From assembly GCF_014490665.1 (NCBI RefSeq), contig NZ_CP061038.1, forward strand, positions 1,798,001-1,862,000: a stretch of DNA of 64,000 bases, in the 5' to 3' direction. Each line of letters opens with the position of its first letter. Position 1 is the stretch's first letter. The translations under genes were made by a program, and so were the position numbers. This stretch comes from Sphingomonas alpina. Its GTDB lineage: Bacteria > Pseudomonadota > Alphaproteobacteria > Sphingomonadales > Sphingomonadaceae. A model generated the notes under the pieces. It did no database searches. It saw only the letters and a program-made list of their open reading frames with translations, and was not told the DNA's origin. Of this stretch, positions 45,574 through 54,755 are shown piece by piece.

Positions 45574-47856
45574 TCAATGGCGGAACCGCAAGGTCAGGCC
45601 ATAGGTCCGGGGCTCGTTCACGAAGACGGCGAGACTTCCACTACCGCCCGGCGTGCCAATGCCGCCGAGATAGGTATTTTCCTTGGTCAGGTTGCGCCCC
45701 CAGACTTGGATGCCGAAGCCGTTTCGCAAGGCAAGCTCGACGCTGGCGCTCAGGAAATCCGTGTTCCCGTTCCGGAAAGCCTCGGTCAGCGGCAGATCGG
45801 TGTAATAGCTCGTCGCGTGGCGCAAATTGACGTTCCCGAGCAAGCGAACCGTGTCGCTGAGCGGCTGGTCAAGGCTGACGCCGCCGACCAGCGTCCAGCG
45901 CGGCGCATTGGGTGGCGGCCGGCCGGTGAGGTCCTGGCTGGGGACAACGCTACCGGCGGGCGGCGGGGCGCCCGGGAAGCTTAGATACTTCGCGTCGAGA
46001 TAGTTCACGCTGGCGCTGAACGCGAGCGGCTTGACCGGGCGATAAAGGATTTCCGCTTCGACCCCGCGCGAACGGACCTTGGCGGCGTTCAGGGTGAGGA
46101 ACGATGATGTCTGGCTATTGAAGGCCTGAACCTGCTGATCGTTTACGGTCTGGGTATAGACCGCGATATTGGTGCTCAGCCGGTCGCCGAACAGGCGGAA
46201 CTTCGCGCCCGCCTCGAACGCGTCGGTCGTCTCGGGCGCGACCGACGGCTCGTTCGCGCTGGTCCGAAGAAGATTGATCGCACCCGATTTGTAGCCACGT
46301 GCATAACGAAGATAGAAATTGGCTGCGGGACTCGGCTGGTAGGCGATCGTCGCCGATCCCATCAGCGCATCGTCATTCCGCTTCGCGTCGCCAGGGAATG
46401 AAAAGGAACCGGGGGCGACCGTGACATGCCCCGTCTTGTCCTCGCTCAGGTAGCGCAGGCCGCCGGTGATGCGGAGCGCATCGGTGAGATTATAGGTCGC
46501 CTGACCGAACAGCGCACCGCTCTTTGCCGTTCCGGCGCCGACCGAGTTGTAGAAGCTGATCGTCGCGGCAGCGGGCTTGATCCGGATCTGTAGAATGTTG
46601 GTGTCGATGGTCTTCTGGTTGAAGTAATAACCGCCGACGACGAATTCGACCGGGCTGCCCGCTGCATTCTGCAATCGGACTTCCGCCGACGTCTCCTTGA
46701 TGGCGCTCGATGGGCTCGACCGGACATTCATCATCGCCGAATCGACACCGTCGATGTCGAGGCTGGAATCGCTCTGGAAACGCCGATGCGCGCCGATTGC
46801 CGTCAGGGTAAGATTACCGAAATCCTGGTCGATCTGAAGCGAGACACCCTTGTCCTGCGCCTTCTCTCCCGACGGCGAATCCTGCGTCGACCTGCGATCG
46901 AACGGTCGATAGAATGTTCCGGTGCTCGCGGGATTGCTCGGCGACACGCCACGGGTGCCCGGCGTCGGAGGGGTGTAGCCGATAAATCCGCCGCGCACAT
47001 TGAATGAAAAAGGTGTTGCAACGGCGGCGTCGGAAACGAACAGCGGCAGATAGGAGCAGCAACGGTCATTCATCTGCGAATAGTCGCCGATCAGCCGGAC
47101 GCGGGTTGCGTCGGTCGGCGTCCAGTAGAGCTGGGCGCGGATGCTCTGCCGGTCGCGCGCGTTGCTTCGTCCGCGTGGCAGGTTGGGGGCGTCCAGGAAG
47201 CCGTCGCTGTAATTCTCCGCAACCGCCACGCTCAGCGCGAGCTTGTCAGTCACCAGCGGGATATTGACCGAAAGACGCGCCTGGATCGTGTTGAAATTGC
47301 CATAAGTACCCTCGGCATATACGCCAAAGGCATTCACATCGGGGAGTGAGGTCGAGATATTGATCGCGCCAGCCGAATTGTTGCGGCCGAACAATGTGCT
47401 CTGAGGTCCGCGCAGCACCTCGACGCGCTCGATGTCGAGCAAATCCTGCAAGGCGGCACCGGGCCGGCCGCGGAACACGCCGTCGATATAGACCCCGACC
47501 GATTGTTCGGAGCCACGGACGGCCGTCCCCATCCCGCGTATGGTGAAAATGGCGTTACTGGGGTTCGAAGTTTGGGACACGCTCAGGCTGGGCGATATCT
47601 CCTGGACATTTGCGAGATTGTTGATGTGTGCGGCCTGAAGCCGGTCGCCGCTCAATACCTCGACCGATGCCGGCACCTTGAGCAGCGTCTCCTTCCGGCG
47701 CTGGGAAGTGACGATGATGTCGCCCAGGCCGGTATCGGCCGCCTGTTCTGCACCGGACTGGGTTTCGTCCGGGCTTGCCGTCTGCGCGGTGGCAGGTGCC
47801 GCCAGCAGCGCCGTGCCGATGGCAAGTGTCGAACTCATGATCGTAAATTTCAGCAT
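45574..47856 (-). CDS. TonB-dependent receptor, rhamnoside cluster
   Basis: A 760-residue receptor with signal peptide MLKFTIMSSTLAIGTALLAA, cut near ATAQ. The TonB-box region is GDIIVTSQRRKETLLKVPAS, and the plug has FTIRGMGTAVRGSEQSVGVY and RVEVLRGPQSTLFGRNNSAG. The barrel ends RTYGLTLRFRH. It lies downstream of the TetR gene, tail to the rhamnosidase operon, so the likely ligand is a glycosylated plant compound such as a flavonoid rhamnoside; this is inference from context. A TetR-type palindrome lies about 90 bp upstream of the start. Confidence 0.84.
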   Translation of the reverse strand: MLKFTIMSSTLAIGTALLAAPATAQTASPDETQSGAEQAADTGLGDIIVTSQRRKETLLKVPASVEVLSGDRLQAAHINNLANVQEISPSLSVSQTSNPSNAIFTIRGMGTAVRGSEQSVGVYIDGVFRGRPGAALQDLLDIERVEVLRGPQSTLFGRNNSAGAINISTSLPDVNAFGVYAEGTYGNFNTIQARLSVNIPLVTDKLALSVAVAENYSDGFLDAPNLPRGRSNARDRQSIRAQLYWTPTDATRVRLIGDYSQMNDRCCSYLPLFVSDAAVATPFSFNVRGGFIGYTPPTPGTRGVSPSNPASTGTFYRPFDRRSTQDSPSGEKAQDKGVSLQIDQDFGNLTLTAIGAHRRFQSDSSLDIDGVDSAMMNVRSSPSSAIKETSAEVRLQNAAGSPVEFVVGGYYFNQKTIDTNILQIRIKPAAATISFYNSVGAGTAKSGALFGQATYNLTDALRITGGLRYLSEDKTGHVTVAPGSFSFPGDAKRNDDALMGSATIAYQPSPAANFYLRYARGYKSGAINLLRTSANEPSVAPETTDAFEAGAKFRLFGDRLSTNIAVYTQTVNDQQVQAFNSQTSSFLTLNAAKVRSRGVEAEILYRPVKPLAFSASVNYLDAKYLSFPGAPPPAGSVVPSQDLTGRPPPNAPRWTLVGGVSLDQPLSDTVRLLGNVNLRHATSYYTDLPLTEAFRNGNTDFLSASVELALRNGFGIQVWGRNLTKENTYLGGIGTPGGSGSLAVFVNEPRTYGLTLRFRH

Positions 47857-47946
47857 CGCAAACGCCTCTCCCTCTTTATCGGTGCGCCGTTACGCACCTC
47901 TATGACCGCTTTGCGGGACCATCGCGCTCACCTAGCATAAATTTGC

Positions 47947-47960
47947 TGGTCGTACAGCCA
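47947..47960. promoter_or_regulatory. Palindromic operator candidate upstream of the TonB receptor
   Basis: TGGTCGTACAGCCA is an interrupted palindrome (TGG, GTAC, CCA conserved on both strands) centred on GTAC, the form bound by several TetR regulators. CATAAA and TTTATG flank it on either side. It lies 91 bp before the receptor start at 47856. Confidence 0.4.
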
Positions 47961-48153
47961 GTTTATGAAAAAGCGGATTTGGCATAGCTGAAAATGTGAA
48001 AGCGCGGGCTGGGGTAGGTGAGCAACCTGGGATGTAATGCCTGTTCGGGCGGGGTTGAATCGATCGCATTATCTGTCCCGGGCAGTCTAGGGTTCTCCCG
48101 TCGTCTAAGTGTACGCCGAACGGTGTGAGTGTCGGGCCTGATGACGGAGCTGG

Positions 48154-48181
48154 GGAGATATGGGACACCGGTCTGTTTCAT
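48154..48181. repeat. Dispersed 28-nt repeat, copy 2
   Basis: It begins GGAGATATGGGACACCGGTC and ends TTTCAT, 26 of 28 positions identical to the copy at 32495-32522. The regions around the two copies are otherwise different. Confidence 0.75.
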
Positions 48182-48402
48182 ATCTCAGGCTCGAGATGAG
48201 CGACCTTCTCCAACGATTTTACGAGATGTCGAGCGCCCGGTCGGTTTAGATAGCATTCATTAAAATGTGTAATATCAATGTGTTATATTGAATCTTTGCA
48301 ACCCGCGTTTACCTTAGCTGTCGCGAGAAAAGTATTTTGGCCAAGTTATAAAAGGCGGCGGCGCGGGTTGGCATCGCTGATCTCTTGCCGCATCGATATC
48401 CC

Positions 48403-50070
48403 ATGTCCGGATCCGCGCCCGACTCCGCAAGGCCCGTCTCGCCTTTTTCAATCTCGATCTTTCGCGAGATCTGGATCGCAAATCTGGCGTCCAATTTCGG
48501 TGGCCTGATCCAATCGGTCGGCGCCTCCTGGATGATGGTGTCGCTCGCTACCTCCCCGCAGTTCGTCGCGCTGGTCCAGGCGTCGACTACGTTGCCGATC
48601 ATGCTTCTTTCGCTCTGGGCCGGGGCGGTCGCCGATAATCTCGATCGCCGGCTGGTCATGCTCTGGGCGCAGAGCTTCATGCTGATCGTCTCGGCCGGGC
48701 TTGCCGCTTGTGCCTGGTTCGGCCTGCTCAGTCCCTGGCTGCTGCTCGGTTTCACCTTCCTGATCGGTTGCGGCACGGCGTTCAACGGTCCGGCCTGGCA
48801 GGCCTCGGTCGGCGACATGGTGCCACGCCCCGTGCTACCCGGCGCGATCGCGTTCAATTCGATGGGCTTCAACATCGCGCGCAGCGTCGGTCCGGCGATC
48901 GGCGGCCTGATCGTCGCGGCGGCGGGTGCAGCGACGGCCTTCTTCGCCAATGCGGTGAGTTATGTCGGCCTGATCGTCGTACTTGTGCGCTGGCGGCCCG
49001 AGACGCCGCCGCGCCTGCTCCCGCGCGAACGGCTCGGTGTCGCGATGGGCGCGGGGCTGCGCTATGTCGCCATGTCACCCAATCTGCGCGTCGTCATGCT
49101 CCGCGCCAGCCTGTTCGGCCTGGCCGCGAGCGCAGTGCCGGCGCTGATGCCGCTGGTCGCGCGCGACCTGATGGGCGGTGGCGCCTTGGCCTATGGCGTA
49201 TTGCTCGGCGCATTCGGTGTCGGCGCGGTGGGTGGGGCGCTTGCCAGCGGTTGGCTGCGCCACCGCGTCTCGACCGAGCGGATCGTCCTGATCGGCGCAC
49301 TCGGCCTCACGCTCGGCACGGCTGCCACTGCCGCCAGCCATGTCATGGCCGGCACGATCGTCGCGCTGCTGCTCGCTGGCGCGGGATGGGTGCTGGCGCT
49401 CTCGACCTTCAACGTCACGGTGCAGATGGCGTCGCCGCGCTGGGTCGTAGCGCGGGCGCTCGCCGTCTATCAGATGGCGGCTTTTGGCGGCATGGCTGCG
49501 GGTAGCTGGGCGTTCGGCGTGATTGCGGAAAATCGCGGCGTGACGGCTGCGCTGCTCGCCGCCGCGGCGCTGCAATTGGCCGGAGCGCTGATCGGCTTTC
49601 GCCTGCCATTGCCCCAGGTCGAGGAACTGAACCTCGATCCGCTCAGCCGCTGGACCGAGCCGGAGACGGCAGTCCCGATCGAATCGCGCAGCGGTCCGGT
49701 GGTAGTCACGATCGAATATCGCATCGCGCAGAAGGACATCGTGACCTTTCTTCGCGTCATGGGCGAGCGCGGACGCATCCGCCGCCGCGATGGCGCGCGG
49801 CACTGGACGTTGCTGCGTGATCTCGGCGATCCGACATTGTGGGTCGAGCGCTATCATGTGCCGACCTGGCTCGATTATGTTCGCCACAACCAGCGGCGCA
49901 CTCATGCCGACGCTGATAATAGTGCCCAGATTGCCGCGCTGCACGAGGGACCGGCACCGCCGGTGGTCCACCGCATGATCGAGCGCCAGACCGGCTCGCT
50001 GCCCTTCACGCGTGCGCCAGGGTCGCGTGAAATGTCCGGTCCAATGACAGATCCGAGTGGATCGGCCTGA
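48403..50070 (+). CDS. MFS exporter with C-terminal soluble domain
   Basis: A 555-residue protein. The first about 415 residues form a twelve-helix major-facilitator transporter of the DHA3/EntS-like exporter group (FREIWIANLASNFGGLIQSV, SLWAGAVADNLDRRLVMLW). The last about 130 residues are a soluble ferredoxin-like ABM-type domain (VVVTIEYRIAQKDIVTFLRV and LWVERYHVPTWLDYVRHNQR), a fusion seen in many proteobacterial homologues. The start at 48403 (MSGSAPDSARP) is preferred to an upstream TTG. The substrate is unknown; siderophores and drugs are usual for the group. Confidence 0.85.
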   Translation: MSGSAPDSARPVSPFSISIFREIWIANLASNFGGLIQSVGASWMMVSLATSPQFVALVQASTTLPIMLLSLWAGAVADNLDRRLVMLWAQSFMLIVSAGLAACAWFGLLSPWLLLGFTFLIGCGTAFNGPAWQASVGDMVPRPVLPGAIAFNSMGFNIARSVGPAIGGLIVAAAGAATAFFANAVSYVGLIVVLVRWRPETPPRLLPRERLGVAMGAGLRYVAMSPNLRVVMLRASLFGLAASAVPALMPLVARDLMGGGALAYGVLLGAFGVGAVGGALASGWLRHRVSTERIVLIGALGLTLGTAATAASHVMAGTIVALLLAGAGWVLALSTFNVTVQMASPRWVVARALAVYQMAAFGGMAAGSWAFGVIAENRGVTAALLAAAALQLAGALIGFRLPLPQVEELNLDPLSRWTEPETAVPIESRSGPVVVTIEYRIAQKDIVTFLRVMGERGRIRRRDGARHWTLLRDLGDPTLWVERYHVPTWLDYVRHNQRRTHADADNSAQIAALHEGPAPPVVHRMIERQTGSLPFTRAPGSREMSGPMTDPSGSA

Positions 50071-50397
50071 CGCTAGGGGAGCATCCGTTCCAGCACCCGC
50101 CGTGCAATCGTCCTGGCATCCTATTCCGACGCCGACAGGTGCGTCGAGGTCTCGCCATTGTTCTAGGCGCATCGTTAACATCTGAACAGACGAAGCAGGT
50201 TCTTGCAGCACTCGACACCGCCTTCACGGACGCATGTCGCCGAACGATCTCGAAATGCATGGGCGCACTTCGGCGCCCAGGCTTCCATCGTTGCCCAATA
50301 GGTGGACATGGCGCGATATCGCAGGTTGGTGTCGTTGGCCCTGCTCGATGCGTCAATCGTCCTCGCCTATCAGGGATTGGTTATGGTGAGCGGGGTG
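50071..50397. other. Gene-poor stretch before the relaxase fragment
   Basis: No intact gene is seen. Short open frames exist on both strands without recognisable motifs. Given the adjacent relaxase relic, this is probably decayed mobile-element DNA. Confidence 0.4.
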
Positions 50398-50830
50398 ACG
50401 CTGTGCAGAGATTCGCGCGCGCGACCGTCGACATTATGCGGATGCGCAATGACGGCTACACTGAGCTGCCGCATCAGCGCATCGCCTATGACAAGGCGCG
50501 TGAAGCCCTCGACGCCGTGCAACCGGAGGCGGCCCGCGATCTGCGTTCCGCATTTGCGCGTGATAGGGGACTGATCGGCGAGGCGTCTCAGGGCCGGACC
50601 AGCAACGCCATCCGCGCTATGGCGCTCGAGGCGGAGATGCGCGCGAACCCAGAACGGCGTGCCGACCGGTTCGTCGAAGACTGGCAGAAGTTGGCGAAAG
50701 CGCATCGCTCGTTTCGTCGGACATGTGGCATGCTGGTCAGGAATGATGGCCAAAGCCGATCCGGAGCGCTGGCAGGAGACTGTTACCTGTCAGCGCGGGA
50801 GTGCCCAATCACGGCAGGCGCGATGACTGC
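50398..50830 (+). pseudogene. traA: Fragment of a Ti-type conjugative relaxase (TraA C-terminal region)
   Basis: The plus-strand translation at about 50400-50710 reads RMRNDGYTELPHQRIAYDKA, then REALDAVQPEAARDLRSAFA, RDRGLIGEASQGRTSNAIRA, and MALEAEMRANPERRADRFVE followed by DWQKL. This pattern is the C-terminal region of TraA/MobL-type relaxases of sphingomonad plasmids and integrative elements. After about 50720 the match shifts frame (GMMAKADPERWQ) and decays. The helicase and nuclease domains, about 800 residues, are missing. It is therefore a relic of a conjugative element, consistent with the accessory genes up to the tRNA-Lys. Confidence 0.62.
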
Positions 50831-50924
50831 TTCGCGCCCCACTTTCGGTCGTTCACTTGAACGAGCACTGACGCCGAAAGCCGCCATAAATTATGGGCTA
50901 CTTCCTCCATCGTGGCGTCTGGGA

Positions 50925-51812
50925 TTATCCGGCTCGTAGAGCCTCAATAACTGCGCGCAGGCCTGCCGAAAGATATTTTCGGGTCGGATAGTAGAGGTAG
51001 AGCCAGTCTTCCGGCACGATCCAATCGTTGAGACATGCGACCAATCGGCCGCTCTCAACATAAGGTCGTGCGCGGTCTTCCCAGACATAGGCAAGCGCAA
51101 CACCAGCCAGCGCTGACTCGATCATCAGCTCGTGATCGTGAAGCGCCAACGGCCCATTCACGTCGATATCGATTTCCTCGCCATTGCGCGCGAACGACCA
51201 AGGATAGCCGACGCCGCTCGGATACATGTTGCGGATGCAGATATGCGATGTGAGGTCGGCGGGTATTCTCGGTATCGGGCGGCTGGAGAAATAGCCCGGT
51301 GACCCGACTACGGCGAAGCGCAATCGCGGACTGATCTTTACCGCCGTCATGCCGTCGCGCAGACTTTCGCCAAGCCGGATGCCGGCGTCAAAGCCTTCCT
51401 CGACAATGTCTACTAGCCGATCCGTCGCGACGATCTCGAGTTCGAGATTGGGGTTGGCCGCGATCAGTGGTCCGATCACAGGCCCCAAAACGAACGGCGC
51501 GATCGAATTCGGCGCATTGATCCGCACCTTGCCGAACGGTGTGTCGCGAAACTGGTTGAGCGCATCGAGCGCCGAACCGATGTCGCCGAAGGCGGGCGAT
51601 AGCCGCGCGAGCAGCATCGCCCCCGCATCGGTCAGCGAGACGCTACGCGTCGTGCGATTGAGCAGGCGGATGCCGACCCGGGCCTCGAGATTGGAAACCG
51701 CATGGCTGATCGCCGACGCTGTCACCCCGCGCTCCTCGCTCGCCCGACGGAAGCTACGATGCCGCGCGACGGCATCGAAGGCGGCAAGCTCGGAGAGGTC
51801 GGTCGTCCGCAT
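50925..51812 (-). CDS. LysR family transcriptional regulator
   Basis: A 295-residue regulator. The DNA-binding helix-turn-helix is at about 5-60 (LAAFDAVARHRSFRRASEER, ISHAVSNLEARVGIRLLNRT). The effector domain follows (FGKVRINAPNSIAPFVLGPV, DAGIRLGESLRDGMTAVKIS). It belongs to the large CrgA/PgrR-like group. It is divergent from the operon that starts at 51921, and the 108-bp gap contains an ATGAG-AAAA-CTTAT inverted repeat (about 51835-51848) that could be its site. Confidence 0.87.
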   Translation of the reverse strand: MRTTDLSELAAFDAVARHRSFRRASEERGVTASAISHAVSNLEARVGIRLLNRTTRSVSLTDAGAMLLARLSPAFGDIGSALDALNQFRDTPFGKVRINAPNSIAPFVLGPVIGPLIAANPNLELEIVATDRLVDIVEEGFDAGIRLGESLRDGMTAVKISPRLRFAVVGSPGYFSSRPIPRIPADLTSHICIRNMYPSGVGYPWSFARNGEEIDIDVNGPLALHDHELMIESALAGVALAYVWEDRARPYVESGRLVACLNDWIVPEDWLYLYYPTRKYLSAGLRAVIEALRAG

Positions 51813-51920
51813 TACTGATTCTCGCTCAGCACTGATGAGAAAACTTATCGTCTAATCGCGCGAATGAAACCAGCGCAAATAGCTCCTGTCAGCCGGGCAC
51901 CGGCAACCAGGAGCAAGACG

Positions 51921-52325
51921 ATGACCCTCACGATTGCACAGGCAGATGCGATGCTCGCCGCCGGCGCTGCCCGCGCCCACACCCTCGGCGTCGCCGCCAA
52001 TATCGCGGTGCTCGACGCTGCCGCCCACCTCAAGGCCTTCGCCCGCATGGACAATGCGGTGCTCGGCAGCATCGACGTCTCGATCGGCAAGGCTCGCACC
52101 TCGGCGCTGTTCCAGATCAGCAGCGAGGCAGTCTGGGACTACTGCCAGCCCGGCGCTCCCGCCCACAATCTCGAGGCAAGCAATGGCGGTCTGATGCCCT
52201 TTCCGGGCGGCCTGCCGGTCATCGCGACCGACGGCGAGATCGTCGGCGCAGTCGGTGTCTCGGGCGGCGCGCCTGCCCAGGATCTCGAAATCGCCCAGGC
52301 CGCGGTCGACGCGCTCACCGCCTGA
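51921..52325 (+). CDS. GlcG/HbpS-like haem-binding-family protein
   Basis: A 134-residue protein of the GlcG/HbpS/PduO-C family (AANIAVLDAAAHLKAFARMD, KARTSALFQISSE, PVIATDGEIVGAVGVSGG). Family members bind haem or cobalamin or assist oxidoreductases, and many have no known role. The start at 51921 follows CCAGGAGC. It is the first gene of a four-gene plus-strand operon with an SDR, a SnoaL-like protein and a VOC protein, probably under the divergent LysR regulator. Confidence 0.85.
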   Translation: MTLTIAQADAMLAAGAARAHTLGVAANIAVLDAAAHLKAFARMDNAVLGSIDVSIGKARTSALFQISSEAVWDYCQPGAPAHNLEASNGGLMPFPGGLPVIATDGEIVGAVGVSGGAPAQDLEIAQAAVDALTA

Positions 52326-52371
52326 CTCTTCCTCTACCAACACCACTACCCAGCAGACGAAGGATATTCCC

Positions 52372-53178
52372 ATGACCAAGACCATCCTCATCACCGGCGC
52401 CGGTTCGGGCTTCGCCGAAGCCGCCGCGATCGGCATGGCCCAGGCAGGCCACAACATCATCGCAACCGCGCAGATTTCACCCCAAGTCGCGGCATTGCGC
52501 ACCAAGGTCGCCAATCTCGGACTCGACAATGTCCGGGTGGAAAAGCTCGACCTGCTCGACCCCTATGACATGGCGTTCATCCAGACGCTCGACGCCGACA
52601 TCCTCTGGAACAACGCCGGCTATGGCGAGAGCGGCCCGGTCAGCGAAATCCCGCTCGATCTGGTCCGCAAGAATTACGAGATCAACGTCTTCAAGCCGCT
52701 CGAGCTGACGCAGGCGTTCATTGCGAAATGGGTCCCCGAAAGAAAGTCAGGCAAGAAGATCGTGTTCACCTCGTCGATGGGCGGGCTGTTCACGCCGGCC
52801 GGCTGGGGCACCTATGTCTCGACCAAGCACGCGCTGGAATCGGTCGCCGAGGCGATCGCCCAGGAAGTGGCGCCGTTCGGCATCAAGGTGCAGACCATCA
52901 ACCCGGGCGCCTATCTGACCGGCTATAACGAGACGATGGCGGACACCGCGTTCCGCTGGCTCGACGACGCGAAGAACTTCACCAAACGTGGCGAACTTCG
53001 TGCGACGTTCGATGCGCTGCTCGCCAGCCCGCAGGGCCATCTCGATCCCAAGGAAATGATCGACCGGATGATCGCGATCGTGCCCGCCGACACCGGCAAG
53101 GTCCGCAACGTCTGCCCGCAATTCGTCGAGGACATGCTGAAAGACGCGCAGGCCGCCGCCTGGACCGCCGAAATCTGA
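52372..53178 (+). CDS. SDR family oxidoreductase
   Basis: A 268-residue classical short-chain dehydrogenase. TGAGSGFA at about 8-15 binds the cofactor, NNAGYG is the structural NAG motif, and the catalytic residues are in FTSSMGG (Ser) and YVSTKHA (Tyr and Lys). The second strand ends ATAQIS, without the Arg expected for NADP, so NAD is possible. It is followed at 59 bp by a SnoaL-like exported protein, suggesting one pathway acting on a small ketone or alcohol. Confidence 0.85.
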   Translation: MTKTILITGAGSGFAEAAAIGMAQAGHNIIATAQISPQVAALRTKVANLGLDNVRVEKLDLLDPYDMAFIQTLDADILWNNAGYGESGPVSEIPLDLVRKNYEINVFKPLELTQAFIAKWVPERKSGKKIVFTSSMGGLFTPAGWGTYVSTKHALESVAEAIAQEVAPFGIKVQTINPGAYLTGYNETMADTAFRWLDDAKNFTKRGELRATFDALLASPQGHLDPKEMIDRMIAIVPADTGKVRNVCPQFVEDMLKDAQAAAWTAEI

Positions 53179-53237
53179 TCCCACCCCCGGAGCGACGGTG
53201 ACCCGCCGTCGCTCCACTTCACTACCGGAGAAACACG

Positions 53238-53768
53238 ATGACCAGCACCACCCTTTTCTGGGCGCCCTTTGCCGCGCGTGCCGCCCTTGGCTTCGCCGCC
53301 GCGAGCATCGGCATCCTCGCCCTCGCGCCCCACGCTGAAGCGCAGAGCATCTCGCCCACCGTGACAAGTCAGAACAAGGCAGCGGTCGAGGGGAAGTTCG
53401 ACGCATGGAAGGCCGGCACGGGCAACCCGTTCGAACTGCTCGCCGACGAGGCCAGCTGGACGATCGAGGGCAATTCGGTCGCTTCGAAGACCTACCCGAC
53501 CAAGGAGGACTTTCTTAGCGACGTGATCCGTCCGTTCAATGCGCGGATGTCGATCGGCATCAAGCCGACGGTCAAGAGCATCACTGCGGACGCCGATCGC
53601 GTCGTGATCCACTTCGACGCCGCCGGCACCGCGCGCGACGGCAAGCCTTACGTCAACACCTACGCCTGGTTCTTCCAGATGAAGAACGGCCGCGTGATCC
53701 GCGCCGCCGCCTTCTTCGACGCGATCGCCTTCAACGACCTCTGGGCGCGCGTCACGCCTGCCGGGTGA
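53238..53768 (+). CDS. Exported SnoaL/NTF2-like protein
   Basis: A 176-residue protein with an N-terminal signal peptide (AALGFAAASIGILALAPHAEA, shown from about residue 15, cut before QSIS). The rest is an NTF2-like cone fold (KAAVEGKFDAWKAGTGNPFE, ASWTIEGNSVASKTYPTKED, RVIRAAAFFDAIAFNDLWAR), the SnoaL-like cyclase/isomerase or ligand-binding type. A periplasmic location is unusual for the fold. The substrate is unknown. It is preceded by CCGGAGAAA. Confidence 0.8.
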   Translation: MTSTTLFWAPFAARAALGFAAASIGILALAPHAEAQSISPTVTSQNKAAVEGKFDAWKAGTGNPFELLADEASWTIEGNSVASKTYPTKEDFLSDVIRPFNARMSIGIKPTVKSITADADRVVIHFDAAGTARDGKPYVNTYAWFFQMKNGRVIRAAAFFDAIAFNDLWARVTPAG

Positions 53769-53820
53769 TCGGCAACCCACCTCGATCTCAAAAGCAATTT
53801 TAGCCTGAAAGGACTCTATC

Positions 53821-54282
53821 ATGGCCGACTTCATTCCGCCCGCGCCCAACAGCGCTTCGCCCTTCGCCGACATGCGCGGCCACCACGTTGCGGTGCGCAC
53901 GCCCGATCTCGAGACGGCTCTTCGCTTCTACGTCGATGTGCTCGATTTCCGCGTGGTCGCGACCTGGGATTATGCCGACGAGCAACTCGCTTATGTCGCG
54001 CCCGCGGCCGACGACCATTTCTATGTCGAGATCCTCGGCGGGGGTGAGCCGCAGCCAACTGACGTGCGGCCCTACACCGACCTCGGCGACAGCCTGAAGT
54101 ACGCTGGCTACCATCATTTCTGCCTCAACGTGACCAGCGTAGAGGAGACAGTCGAGAAGCTGCGCGCCCGCGGCGTCACCATCGTCACCGAGCCGTTCGT
54201 GCTCCCGGCGATCAGCCGCAAGCTCGCCTTCTTTTGCGACCCCTTCGGCAATCTGATCGAACTCGCCGAGGTGCTCGCCTGA
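53821..54282 (+). CDS. VOC/glyoxalase-fold protein
   Basis: A 153-residue vicinal-oxygen-chelate protein. The two beta-alpha-beta-beta-beta units are visible: RGHHVAVRTPDLETALRFYV and AGYHHFCLNVTSVEETVEKL. Likely metal ligands are the His in HHVAVR, the Glu in HFYVEILGG, the His in HHFCLNV and the Glu in GNLIELAEV, so a metal-dependent lyase or dioxygenase activity is possible. The start is preceded by AAAGGAC. It is the fourth gene of the operon. Confidence 0.85.
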   Translation: MADFIPPAPNSASPFADMRGHHVAVRTPDLETALRFYVDVLDFRVVATWDYADEQLAYVAPAADDHFYVEILGGGEPQPTDVRPYTDLGDSLKYAGYHHFCLNVTSVEETVEKLRARGVTIVTEPFVLPAISRKLAFFCDPFGNLIELAEVLA

Positions 54283-54351
54283 CCTTCCCACAATCTGACC
54301 GGCCGTACTTCGAGAGAGGGACGGCTAGCAGCCCCACACAAGGAGTGCACC

Positions 54352-54567
54352 ATGTCCAACTCCATCATGATCATCGGCGCCGGCCCTGGCGTCGGTCAGG
54401 CGGTTGCCCGCAGGTTCGGCCGTGAAGGCTGGCAAATCGTTCTCACAGGCCGGAGCGCCGGACGGCTCGCAGCGCTGACCGCCGAACTCACCGAGGACGG
54501 CATTACTGCGCATGCGGTTCCGGCCTTGGCGGCTGACCGCTGCTCACAATGGGCGCTAAGTCATTGA
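54352..54567 (+). pseudogene. Truncated SDR oxidoreductase
   Basis: The first about 60 residues of an SDR (MSNSIMIIGAGPGVGQAVAR, then RFGREGWQIVLTGRSAGRLA) with the cofactor motif GAGPGVG at 9-15. The sequence then ends LAADRCSQWALSH at a stop only 5 bases from the 3' end of tRNA-Lys. The NAG and YxxxK parts of the enzyme are missing. It keeps a ribosome site (AAGGAG). The cut at the tRNA end suggests a recombination junction that removed the rest of the gene. Confidence 0.8.
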
Positions 54568-54572
54568 AAATA

Positions 54573-54648
<76 letters not shown>

Positions 54649-54755
54649 ATATCCGGTGCGGCGTCATCGGCGCGTTGGAAGCGCCACCGCTGTCGGGGAG
54701 GGCGCGCGTTACCATTGCCGCCGCGAAATGCAAACCCGAAATTCGCCTTTTTTGC

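Larger units (their letters stand above)
47857..48402. other. Intergenic region with a repeat and two promoters
   Basis: No gene is supported. It contains a TGG-NN-GTAC-NN-CCA palindrome at 47947-47960, the second copy of the 28-nt repeat (48154-48181) and an AT-rich stretch at about 48250-48300 that probably holds the promoter of the MFS exporter. Confidence 0.5.

Noticed and set aside
50139..50397. Upstream part of the 266-residue open frame containing the relaxase fragment as an intact gene
   Set aside because: Only the middle portion resembles a relaxase; the first 85 and last 60 residues look random, so it is a relic, not a gene.
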